A DNA stretch of 46,318 nt from an uncultured Muribaculaceae bacterium (GTDB taxonomy: Bacteria > Bacteroidota > Bacteroidia > Bacteroidales > Muribaculaceae), in NCBI GenBank assembly GCA_947628285.1, contig CANQZK010000002.1:1-46318 (forward strand). Direction: 5' to 3'. The position numbers and the translations under genes were made by a program. The notes beneath the pieces were generated by a model. That model was given only the letters and a program-made list of their open reading frames with translations. It was not told the DNA's origin and ran no database searches. This document shows positions 1 through 7,558 of this stretch, in pieces; the first letter of the stretch is position 1, and each line of letters opens with the position of its first letter.

Positions 1-23
1 GATGACCTGGCGAGTTCTTAATT

Positions 24-461
24 TTAGCCTACGGAGGGGAGAATCTGAAAAGTCAACACTTTTTCAGCGCCCTCGTAACGCTCGCTGGTTATTATATCCT
101 TGCTCTTTTGGGCTTGGTCAAGCGACACATCGCTGCTGTAGGAGCTGGAAATAACGCGCAAACTGGGGTCTTGTGTCCACAGCCATGCAGGGAACATGAT
201 AGTTACAATGGTGCTTTTGGTTGTTCCGGGGGGTATGTTGATAATTATGTCGTAGGGCTTTGGCAGGCGGTTTACAATGTAGTAGGCCAGCTTTTGCAGT
301 TCCTCGCACAGGTAGGCAATGTGCCAGTTAAACACAGGCTCTTCGGGTATAATAACCGACCAAAACGTTTCCACAAAACAGTAGAAACGCTTCCTGCACA
401 TTAGAGCCTGCACCTTATCCAGCAGCTCGTTTGTGGGCTGTATTATCTTACCCTTTGCCAT
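24..461 (-). CDS. Phage terminase large subunit, N-terminal part (frame ends near window edge)
   Basis: Walker A-like IIINIPPGTTKSTIVTIMFPAWLWTQDPSLRVISSSYSSDVSLDQAQKSKDIITSERY typical of TerL; stop at 24 soon after SERY. Confidence 0.85.
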   Translation of the reverse strand: MAKGKIIQPTNELLDKVQALMCRKRFYCFVETFWSVIIPEEPVFNWHIAYLCEELQKLAYYIVNRLPKPYDIIINIPPGTTKSTIVTIMFPAWLWTQDPSLRVISSSYSSDVSLDQAQKSKDIITSERYEGAEKVLTFQILPSVG

Positions 462-465
462 GTTG

Positions 466-1128
466 TTACTGTGCTTCTCGTTTGTCGCGCTTTGCCGCTA
501 TGGCATACAGAGTTTCCAGTTCCTGTTCCGACAGCTCGTTAAGGTCTACACCCTGCGTGCTGGCCATAAGGGGCGTGCCGTCCTTGCCTGTAAGCTCGCT
601 GCGTTCGGGGGCGTATATGCCCAGCAGCTTGCGCCTTTCGGCAAGCTGCTGCCTTATTTCACTTATGTAAGCCACGTTGCCACAGCCGCGCTTTTTGGCC
701 TGCTGCTGTTCGGCATAGATAACCTTTGACGCGCCCTCGCCTTGCAGGGCTTTACCGTCCTCGGTTTTCTTGGGGGATACAGGTATGGCCTTTTGCTTTT
801 GCCAGCCCTCCGTGTAGTCCTCCTTGCTTTTTTCCCATGCCTCCCACAGCTCCATTATGCAATCGTCAATACGTGCCAGCTCCAGCGTTACCAGCTCGTC
901 AACGTTGCCCAGCCTATACTCGCGCCACTCGTCCAGCAGCAGCTTTTTATCCTGCTGTATAAGGTTGGGGCTGGGGAGCTTTGGCAGTTGCAGCCGCGCC
1001 TGTACCTCTTGGCATATCTTGCGCACGCTGTAACCCTTTTTGTACAACTCGGCCACAATTTCCAGCCGTGCCAGCCGCTTCTGCCGCTGCTTGCGGTTCT
1101 GCCTGTCGTTAAGTTCTTTTATGTCCAT
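466..1128 (-). CDS. Phage terminase small subunit-like protein
   Basis: N-terminal basic HTH-like region, coiled-coil middle, directly upstream of TerL. Confidence 0.55.
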   Translation of the reverse strand: MDIKELNDRQNRKQRQKRLARLEIVAELYKKGYSVRKICQEVQARLQLPKLPSPNLIQQDKKLLLDEWREYRLGNVDELVTLELARIDDCIMELWEAWEKSKEDYTEGWQKQKAIPVSPKKTEDGKALQGEGASKVIYAEQQQAKKRGCGNVAYISEIRQQLAERRKLLGIYAPERSELTGKDGTPLMASTQGVDLNELSEQELETLYAIAAKRDKREAQ

Positions 1129-1138
1129 AGCGTTGCCG

Positions 1139-1684
1139 TTAACAGGTTATTAGCACAGGGGCAAATGGCAGGCTTTCAATCCAGCGACAAAACTCCTGCC
1201 ACTGTGGGAGCCTGTGGTTCTTGCGCTGGTGGTATATGCGCCGCAAACACTGGTAGCTGTAGCAGTCCACAGCAGCCTGTTCCTTGCCCATAGGTATTTC
1301 GCTTTTGGCCTTAACCAGTTCCTCGCCTGTCAAGCCCTTGCAGTCAATGTGCATGGTGCTTTCGCATGACAGTCTTTCACGGCCAGCCCTGTAGGTTTCC
1401 ATTTCGCGCCACCAGTATATCGGGGCGACCACCTCTGCCCAAACAATTATTCCGCGCATGGCTTTGGCGTGTTCATCGCCAGCACGCACAAGCCGCTGCG
1501 CCAGCTCTAAATCAGCGTTGGCTACAAAGCTCGCGTAATGGCACGTTATTGTTTGGCCGTCAGTGCTGGTTTGGTAGTCCTTGCCGCCCACAATATCCCA
1601 GCTGTGGGGTCTGCTGCCTTTAGGCAGGCGCATGGCACGCAAAGACGGTATTAGGCCAGCTATTTCAAGTGTTGTTATCTGCAT
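1139..1684 (-). CDS. ThyX-like (FAD-dependent thymidylate synthase family) phage protein
   Basis: APIYWWREMETYRAGRERLSCESTMH ... IPMGKEQAAVDCYSYQCLRRIYHQRKNHRLPQWQEFCRWIESLPFA resembles the divergent ThyX-like phage family; classical RHR motif not intact. Confidence 0.4.
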   Translation of the reverse strand: MQITTLEIAGLIPSLRAMRLPKGSRPHSWDIVGGKDYQTSTDGQTITCHYASFVANADLELAQRLVRAGDEHAKAMRGIIVWAEVVAPIYWWREMETYRAGRERLSCESTMHIDCKGLTGEELVKAKSEIPMGKEQAAVDCYSYQCLRRIYHQRKNHRLPQWQEFCRWIESLPFAPVLITC

Positions 1685-1689
1685 ACCAG

Positions 1690-1959
1690 TTACAGGGTTA
1701 TTGTTGCTCCTATGGCTGCGCCCACAGCACCGCCTGCAACAGTGGCCAGCATATCGAATATGTCAAAAAAGGCTATGCGCATACTGTGGTATGCCATATC
1801 CTTGACCTCGGCTGCTACACCAGCCGCGCCAGCGCACAGCAGCCCACAGGTAAACGCTGGCCAGTAGGTACAGCCAGCATACGTTACGGCCAGCAGCATT
1901 GCGCCGACAATGGCCGCAATAGCACCGCAAATAAGGTGCTTAATTTTGTCCTTTCTCAT
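1690..1959 (-). CDS. Small membrane protein, YfiM-like
   Basis: DKIKH...G...AxxxAGxxxEVKD...D...DMLATVAGGAVGAAIG pattern; strongly hydrophobic. Confidence 0.45.
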   Translation of the reverse strand: MRKDKIKHLICGAIAAIVGAMLLAVTYAGCTYWPAFTCGLLCAGAAGVAAEVKDMAYHSMRIAFFDIFDMLATVAGGAVGAAIGATITL

Positions 1960-2552
1960 TTCATTTGGTTTATTAGGTTCATAAACTCAGCCCTTAACGC
2001 ACTGTCGGTTTGGAACAGGCCAGTTAAGCAGCTGCTTACCATTTCGCCTTTCTTACGCGCTCCGCGCATGGTCTTGCACAGGTGTTCGCCACGCATTACC
2101 AGCGCAATGCCCAGCGGTGGATATTCGCCGCCCAGTGCATCGCCCAGCATTTCCACCACCTCATGTGTAAGCCGTTCCTGCACCTGTAGTTTGGCCGCGC
2201 AATAGTCCACCACGCGCCCGATTTTGGAAATGCCCAGTATTTTGCCTTTGGGGTGTGGCAGGTAGGCGAAATAATACTTGCCAAAGAAAGGCATCATGTG
2301 GTGTTCACAGCAGCTGTAAAAGTCGCCTGTGTCCACTACCATGCTGTCGTACACAATGCCGTCCTCGCCGTTGGGGAACGTTGTTATGTTCGGCTTTTGG
2401 GCTGGGTTATAGCCCCTGTATATTTCGGCATACATACGCGCAACGCGCTTGGGCGTGTCCTGTAGCCCTGTGCGCTGTGGGTTGTCACCGATAAGCTCCA
2501 GCAGTTCCTGTACCAGCTGGGCTATTCGTTGCTCTTTTTGTCCTTTTTCCAT
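1956..2552 (-). CDS. folE: GTP cyclohydrolase I
   Basis: TPKRVARMYAEIYRGY, SCCEHHMMPFFGKYYFAYLPHPKGKILGISKIGR, QVQERLTHEV; start chosen at MEKGQKEQR. Confidence 0.92.
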   Translation of the reverse strand: MEKGQKEQRIAQLVQELLELIGDNPQRTGLQDTPKRVARMYAEIYRGYNPAQKPNITTFPNGEDGIVYDSMVVDTGDFYSCCEHHMMPFFGKYYFAYLPHPKGKILGISKIGRVVDYCAAKLQVQERLTHEVVEMLGDALGGEYPPLGIALVMRGEHLCKTMRGARKKGEMVSSCLTGLFQTDSALRAEFMNLINQMK

Positions 2553-2692
2553 TGGTCGTATGTTTTGCAAAGCGTTTGCAGCGTGTACTGGCTCATAGGC
2601 ACAACACGGAGACCACCAGCATAACCCACGCTGGCAAACGCTGCTTTGAATATCTGCCAAAACAGGTGCTTATAACTCGTCTGCTTGGGCAT
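2522..2692 (-). CDS. 56-aa hypothetical protein within the deazapurine operon
   Basis: MPKQTSYKHLFWQIFKAAFASVGYAGGLRVVPMSQYTLQTLCKTYDQWKKDKKSNE; overlaps the start of folE and end of queD. Confidence 0.5.
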   Translation of the reverse strand: MPKQTSYKHLFWQIFKAAFASVGYAGGLRVVPMSQYTLQTLCKTYDQWKKDKKSNE

Positions 2693-3026
2693 TGTTGTGG
2701 CTGGTATAAATTGCAACATTGCCCTCGCTTTCCTGCACCTTGCATTTGTAGCACTGGGGTATGCGCTGCACCACCCAGCGTGCGATGTTTTCCGCTGTAG
2801 GGTTGAAGCCCAGCACCTCATTAAGGTTGCTGTGGTCTAACTTGCCGTGTATGGCATTTTTGATATGCTTGAAGTCGCACACCATGCCGTCAGCGTTTAG
2901 CTTTTTGGCCTTGCAGTACACTGTTATAATCCAGTTATGGCCATGCAGGCCACCACAGGGGCTGTCATAGCTTAATTGCAGCCTGTGGCACGCTGCAATT
3001 TCCATTCGCTTTGAAACGTAATACAT
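2670..3026 (-). CDS. queD: 6-carboxytetrahydropterin synthase (QueD)
   Basis: ACHRLQ...CGGLHGHNWIITVY...GMVCDFKHIK...LDHSNLNE...PTAENIARWV; QueD/PTPS hallmarks. Confidence 0.9.
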   Translation of the reverse strand: MYYVSKRMEIAACHRLQLSYDSPCGGLHGHNWIITVYCKAKKLNADGMVCDFKHIKNAIHGKLDHSNLNEVLGFNPTAENIARWVVQRIPQCYKCKVQESEGNVAIYTSHNNAQADEL

Positions 3027-3028
3027 GG

Positions 3029-3613
3029 TTATTCTATGCCGATAAATTTGTGCCACTGCATACCCAGCCGCCAGCTGGGGTGTTCCGTTACCAGCGTAAG
3101 GCAGTGGGCGATATTGTCTTTGTTGGGTTGCTCGCCGTCAAAGCAGGGCGACAGGAAATAATGCCGTGCAAACTTGTGTGGCACAGGCATAGGGTCGCCA
3201 GCCTTTACCACATAGCGAAGCTCGTCTATGTTGTCGGGGGCTATCTTGGCGGTCTTGGGGCTGCACACAATGTAATCCACGCCATCGGGCACAGGGAGCA
3301 GGCCGTTTGTTTCTATGCTAATAAACCAGCCGTAACGTTTGAACTCGGCGATTAGCCAGCTGTCCAGCTGTAGTGTTGGCTCGCCACCGCACAGGCTCAC
3401 ACTGGCACAGCGGTTGCCGATGCGCCTGCACTCCTGCACAATTTCGTGTGCTGTCATTTCCTTGTAGCTGCTGGCATGGTCGGTGTCGCAGAAAGGACAA
3501 TGCAGGTTACAGCCGCTAAAGCGCACAAACACCTGTGGAGTGCCTACACGTGCGCCCTCGCCCTGTATGCTGTAAAAGATTTTGTTTACCTTGTAGGTCT
3601 TTTCAGTATTCAT
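3029..3613 (-). CDS. queE: 7-carboxy-7-deazaguanine synthase, radical SAM (QueE)
   Basis: FYSIQGEGARVGTPQVFVRFSGCNLHCPFCDTDH (CX3CX2C), SLCGGEPTLQ. Confidence 0.92.
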   Translation of the reverse strand: MNTEKTYKVNKIFYSIQGEGARVGTPQVFVRFSGCNLHCPFCDTDHASSYKEMTAHEIVQECRRIGNRCASVSLCGGEPTLQLDSWLIAEFKRYGWFISIETNGLLPVPDGVDYIVCSPKTAKIAPDNIDELRYVVKAGDPMPVPHKFARHYFLSPCFDGEQPNKDNIAHCLTLVTEHPSWRLGMQWHKFIGIE

Positions 3614-3633
3614 ATTGTTGGGGGTTAAATTGG

Positions 3634-4449
3634 TTACATATTATCCCTGCACCAGCGTTGGTAAAGCACCCACTGGTCAAAGTTGTTTTGGGCTGCTGCC
3701 ATTGTTATCAGCTTCTTGCCTTCGGGGGCTTTGGTCTTGCCCATTACGCCTGTGCGAGGGTCAAAGTGGTACACAAAGCCGCCCAAATTGCCAGCCAGCC
3801 ATGCAGTGCTATCACAGCTGTAAAACCTGTGGCGGTGCTGCTGCCATACGCTTATCGCTGTAAGCCCCAGTCCATGCACCTTACAGCCATGCTCTGCGGC
3901 CACGTCCAAAAACCAGCCCAGCTGCGCATACTTGTGCGCCTTAAACCAGCTTGTTGTTTTGGTAGCACCGCCCAGCGACAGGCTGGCATAAGGGTACTCC
4001 TTGCAAATGTCTATCCACGCCTGCTTGCCCCTGCACGTGTGCCAGCATGGTATTGGCTGCATACCTGTGCGCCGTTCCATACGCTCGCGCAAACGCCGTG
4101 CGTCCTCCACGCTGGCCACCCAGTCAATATCCATTTCCACAAAGTTCTTTATGCCGTTGCCCAGCACCCAGTCGCAATATTCGTCCGTGTACCGTTCCCA
4201 GTTCACAGCATACTTATCGTCCTGCATAAAGGTAAATGCGCCGCTATCAATTAGCAGGTTGCAGGCGTTGCTGTTTTGGATTACAGGGTATTTCTTATTC
4301 TTGCGTGCATAGTAAAAACTTTGCAGCAGGTTTATGCGCTTGGGGTCGTTGTGCAGCCTGTCGGGTTGCTGGTAACGTGTCAACGGTGTATCGGGGCTTA
4401 AGCCCATCATGCGTATGTAGTCAAACTCGCCAGCCAAATACAGTTCCAT
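3634..4449 (-). CDS. DpdA-like (TGT-fold) DNA 7-deazaguanine transglycosylase
   Basis: NLLIDSGAFTFMQD (cf. TGT DSGGFQ), FVEMDIDWVA, IPCWHTCRG, HGLGLT, YSCDSTAWLAGNLGG; operonic with queE/queD/folE. Confidence 0.8.
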   Translation of the reverse strand: MELYLAGEFDYIRMMGLSPDTPLTRYQQPDRLHNDPKRINLLQSFYYARKNKKYPVIQNSNACNLLIDSGAFTFMQDDKYAVNWERYTDEYCDWVLGNGIKNFVEMDIDWVASVEDARRLRERMERRTGMQPIPCWHTCRGKQAWIDICKEYPYASLSLGGATKTTSWFKAHKYAQLGWFLDVAAEHGCKVHGLGLTAISVWQQHRHRFYSCDSTAWLAGNLGGFVYHFDPRTGVMGKTKAPEGKKLITMAAAQNNFDQWVLYQRWCRDNM

Positions 4450-4459
4450 AGCACCTGCG

Positions 4460-5116
4460 TTATTTAACCTTTACACCTGCATAATCGGCCACAGCAGCCT
4501 CCACCACCTGCCTTATTTCCTCCAGCTCGGCCTCCAACTCCTGTGGCACGCTAACAAGCACGTGCAGCCCCTTTTCTTTGTTGCCGCTGTTGTCAGCGTC
4601 AGTAAAAAAGCTGTCTATGTCCGTGTCTGTGTTATGCCATATATCCATGCCCCACTCGGCCAGCAAGTCGTTATCCCACTCGTTTGCCAGCTTGTCAAAA
4701 TCGTTTTTGCCAAAGCTGACGTTATCCTTAATCACAAACTCGGCCTTTTCTGCATCCGTAAGGTCTGCACCCAAATACACCTTTACCAGTGGCCGCTGCT
4801 GCCACTTTGTCCAGTATTCCAGCAGCTCCTGCTGTTCAAACTGGGTCATGCGCTTAAACTTGGTTTGCTTGTTGAGCGCGTCCAGTATGGCCTGCTGGCT
4901 CATTTGCTGTATAAGCAGCATGGCACGTATGCGCATATTGCCGCCATACACCACGTGCGTTACAGCGTCTATTACTGGGGGGCGAAGTGCCAGCATTTTA
5001 GGGAACACCAAAATGCTCTGCACCAGCAGCTCCATTTTGTCGTCCGTTATCTCACGGGGGTTGTTGGCATTAAGGACAATATCCGTAAGCAGCATATTTT
5101 TAAGGTCGTTTGCCAT
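4460..5116 (-). CDS. ParB-like domain protein (possible DpdB-like partner)
   Basis: LTDIVLNANNPREITDDKMELLVQSILVFPKMLALRPPVIDAVTHVVYGGNMRIRAMLL; first gene of the deazapurine operon. Confidence 0.75.
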   Translation of the reverse strand: MANDLKNMLLTDIVLNANNPREITDDKMELLVQSILVFPKMLALRPPVIDAVTHVVYGGNMRIRAMLLIQQMSQQAILDALNKQTKFKRMTQFEQQELLEYWTKWQQRPLVKVYLGADLTDAEKAEFVIKDNVSFGKNDFDKLANEWDNDLLAEWGMDIWHNTDTDIDSFFTDADNSGNKEKGLHVLVSVPQELEAELEEIRQVVEAAVADYAGVKVK

Positions 5117-5142
5117 TGTCGTACATAAAATTTGCGTACAAA

Positions 5143-5186
5143 GTTAAGGCACAAAGCGTGTTTATTCTTCACGTTTTGTGCCTAAC
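5143..5186. promoter_or_regulatory. Long imperfect inverted repeat adjoining a TAnnTTTG box upstream of the ParB-like/DpdA operon (operator candidate)
   Basis: GTTAAGGCACAAAGCGTG-tttattctt-CACGTTTTGTGCCTAAC; minus strand has TAACTTTG directly next to it, between the repeat and the ATG at 5116. Confidence 0.55.
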
Positions 5187-5264
5187 TTTTGAAAGTAAAA
5201 TGAACTTTTGGCTTTTTGCCTATTTAGCCCATAGTTCCTGCTTGCATACCTGCATAAATTCCTC

Positions 5265-5558
5265 TTAACTGTGGCAAACATGGTAATGGTGTCCCAGTGC
5301 CTTAACGTGCTTTTCAAACTCTACCTGTTTGTGCGTTTGCTTGCCTTTGGGCGTTTTCATTTCCACGTATATGTGCCTGTCTTTTGTTACTATTACCAAA
5401 TCGGCCACGCCTGCCATTGCTCCCTCGGCCTTTAGCTTTGCGGCCACTACTGCATTACGCTGGCCACCATTTGGCACTGCGTAAATAAGCAGGTTGGGAA
5501 ACTGGTAGCGGAAATAATTTACACAGGCCACCTGTATGTTATGCTCTATTTCCTGCAT
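5265..5558 (-). CDS. VRR-NUC domain nuclease
   Basis: YAVPNGGQRNAVVAAKLKAEGAMAGVADLVIV...IYVEMKTPKGKQTHKQVEF. Confidence 0.88.
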   Translation of the reverse strand: MQEIEHNIQVACVNYFRYQFPNLLIYAVPNGGQRNAVVAAKLKAEGAMAGVADLVIVTKDRHIYVEMKTPKGKQTHKQVEFEKHVKALGHHYHVCHS

Positions 5559-5579
5559 TTTTGTGGTGGTTACAGGTTT

Positions 5580-5996
5580 TTAGTAAGGGCATTCATCGGT
5601 ATTATACCCAGCGTATGCACCTGCGCTTGGCTGCTGGGGTTGCTGCTGTTGCGCATCGCCGTTTTTAAGCAGCACAATGTTTTCGGCGATTATTTCCGTT
5701 ATGTAGCGTTTTTGATGCTGCTCGTTTTCATACGAGCGATAACGGATTTTGCCCTCTACATACACCTGCGAGCCTTGCAGCAGGTAGCGTTCCACTATTG
5801 TTGCCAGCCCAGCCCATGCGACCACGTTGTGCCACTCCGTGCGTGCTGGTACTTGCTCGCCAGTCTGCTTGTTGGTAAAGGCAGGTTCGGTGGTAGCCAG
5901 TGAAAACTGCGCTACCTTTGCACCACTGGCCAGCGTTCTTACATCGGGCGTTTTGCCCACGTTCCCTATTAGGGTTGCTCTATTCAAACTTCCCAT
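5580..5996 (-). CDS. ssb: Single-stranded DNA-binding protein
   Basis: MGSLNRATLIGNVGKTPDVRTL...AQFSLATTE...TEWHNVVAWAGLATIVERYLLQGSQVYVEGKIRYRSYE. Confidence 0.95.
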   Translation of the reverse strand: MGSLNRATLIGNVGKTPDVRTLASGAKVAQFSLATTEPAFTNKQTGEQVPARTEWHNVVAWAGLATIVERYLLQGSQVYVEGKIRYRSYENEQHQKRYITEIIAENIVLLKNGDAQQQQPQQPSAGAYAGYNTDECPY

Positions 5997-6181
5997 GCTG
6001 TTTTTGTTTTTGCGTTCTTTTTTTGGGATGTATTTTTATGCCAGCAGCAGGCTGTTTTACTGCCTAACTGCTATTACTTGTATTATTATATTAAATTATA
6101 TATACACACATACCTGCTATATAACATTCCACTGTAAGAGGGGTGTGCGTACAGGCGTAAAGCCGTAAACGGACTGGCCGT

Positions 6182-6592
6182 TTAGCCGTATGGCGAGCGC
6201 ACGCAAAAGGAGCGTGTGCGGAACCAGTACGGACGCGGTTTTGCATACCGTTTACGGTTCGGAAACGTTTTGCCGAACTGCGCCAGCCGCGACCTGCCGA
6301 ACTCGCGCTGCTCGCGCTTTAGCTGTGCCAGTTCCTCGGACACATCACTGCTTACATGCTTTAGCCCTCGTTTTATTTCCTCGGCCATAAGTGCCGCCTG
6401 CTTTTGCAGCATGGCACATTGCTCCATACAATCGGCCATACTTTCGCCCATTTGCCTTATATCCTCGGTTGTATAGCCCAAAGCCAGTGCCAGCTGCTCA
6501 AACGCCTTGCGTGCTGCCGAGCTGCGCATAGCCTTTTTGTATGCCTTTACGTCCTTTGGTGTTGCAGGCGTTTGTATAGTTACGCTATTCAT
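6182..6592 (-). CDS. Hypothetical phage protein with basic C-terminus
   Basis: Open frame in the operon; C-terminal FPNRKRYAKPRPYWFRTRSF. Confidence 0.6.
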   Translation of the reverse strand: MNSVTIQTPATPKDVKAYKKAMRSSAARKAFEQLALALGYTTEDIRQMGESMADCMEQCAMLQKQAALMAEEIKRGLKHVSSDVSEELAQLKREQREFGRSRLAQFGKTFPNRKRYAKPRPYWFRTRSFCVRSPYG

Positions 6593-6624
6593 GGCTATCG
6601 CTTATATAATTTGAATAATTGAAG

Positions 6625-7353
6625 TTAGTAGCTGTAAGTATTCTTGTATATATTGCCTACCACCGTGCATTTATCAGCATATTCACACAGCAGATAGCTA
6701 CCGCCTTCCACGCACATTGCGCCTGCATCATACACAACTGGTGTCGTAATAGTTCCCATGTCCAAATCGGGATAGCTAACAATATCCCCCTCATAGATGT
6801 CATTACCTGCATTGTCTTTCATGCCAGTAAATTGCCCGACTGTTGCAGGTATTACCCTGTTTTCTTGAAACATTAAACCTGCTTGATTATTAGGTAGCTT
6901 GGTATAGATAGAGGTTGCTTTGTTGGGGTATTCAATCAATGAACCATACACCCATTCTTCGGAGTCAAGGCTTTTGCCCCGAAATTTTATTTCTCTTTTC
7001 ATATTGAATTGGAGTTGTTTTTCCAGTAAGTAATAATCACCCTCGCCGCTAAAGCGTTTCTCTTTATAGCCTCTGCGTAAATACCAGTGCAGCACCTCAA
7101 CAGGGGTGTCCTGCTGCTTCCATTCCAGCATTACGCTTTTGTGGCCATGTTGCGCTGCCACGTATTCGGCCATTGATAACAGTTCATCAGCCTTGCCTTG
7201 CCGCCTGTACTGTGGCTCTACCCACAGGCCATATATCCACGCTGTGCCTCCCCAGCGTTGTTTTTTGGCATACATTTCCACCTGCACCGAGCCTTTGCGC
7301 TCGGCTATAAGCAGCCGTGTCATGCTGTGCCACGTTTGACGTTGTATTATCAT
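6625..7353 (-). CDS. GNAT acetyltransferase-YopX fusion protein
   Basis: N-term GNAT: GLWVEPQYRRQGKADELLSMAEYVAAQHGHKSVMLEW...YLRRGYKEKRF; C-term YopX: MKREIKFRGKSLDSEEWVYGSLIE...VGQFTGMKDNAGNDIYEGDIV. Confidence 0.85.
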   Translation of the reverse strand: MIIQRQTWHSMTRLLIAERKGSVQVEMYAKKQRWGGTAWIYGLWVEPQYRRQGKADELLSMAEYVAAQHGHKSVMLEWKQQDTPVEVLHWYLRRGYKEKRFSGEGDYYLLEKQLQFNMKREIKFRGKSLDSEEWVYGSLIEYPNKATSIYTKLPNNQAGLMFQENRVIPATVGQFTGMKDNAGNDIYEGDIVSYPDLDMGTITTPVVYDAGAMCVEGGSYLLCEYADKCTVVGNIYKNTYSY

Positions 7354-7378
7354 AGTAGTTTACTGAATTTTGTGTTGG

Positions 7379-7558
7379 TTACAGTAATGGTGGGTTCTTT
7401 TGCTCCCACAGTATGCGCTCCACGCGAGCAATTTCATTGTCAATTATTTTTTCAATTTCCTTGCTGCGTTGCAGGTCGCATGGCCTGCGTGTTTTGAAAT
7501 ACTGCTTTTGGGCTTCGCGCATACGCTTTACGGTGTCATAAAATGCCTTGCTGTCCAT
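7379..7558 (-). CDS. 59-aa hypothetical phage protein (absent from the supplied ORF track)
   Basis: Translated by eye: MDSKAFYDTVKRMREAQKQYFKTRRPCDLQRSKEIEKIIDNEIARVERILWEQKNPPLL*; fills an otherwise empty operon gap. Confidence 0.65.
   Translation of the reverse strand: MDSKAFYDTVKRMREAQKQYFKTRRPCDLQRSKEIEKIIDNEIARVERILWEQKNPPLL

Noticed and set aside
6150-6290. Cluster of CCGTTTA/TAAACGG words around the 3' end of the 6182-6592 gene
   Set aside because: Short, irregularly spaced and partly within coding sequence; a weak terminator-like hairpin is the simplest explanation and could not be supported further
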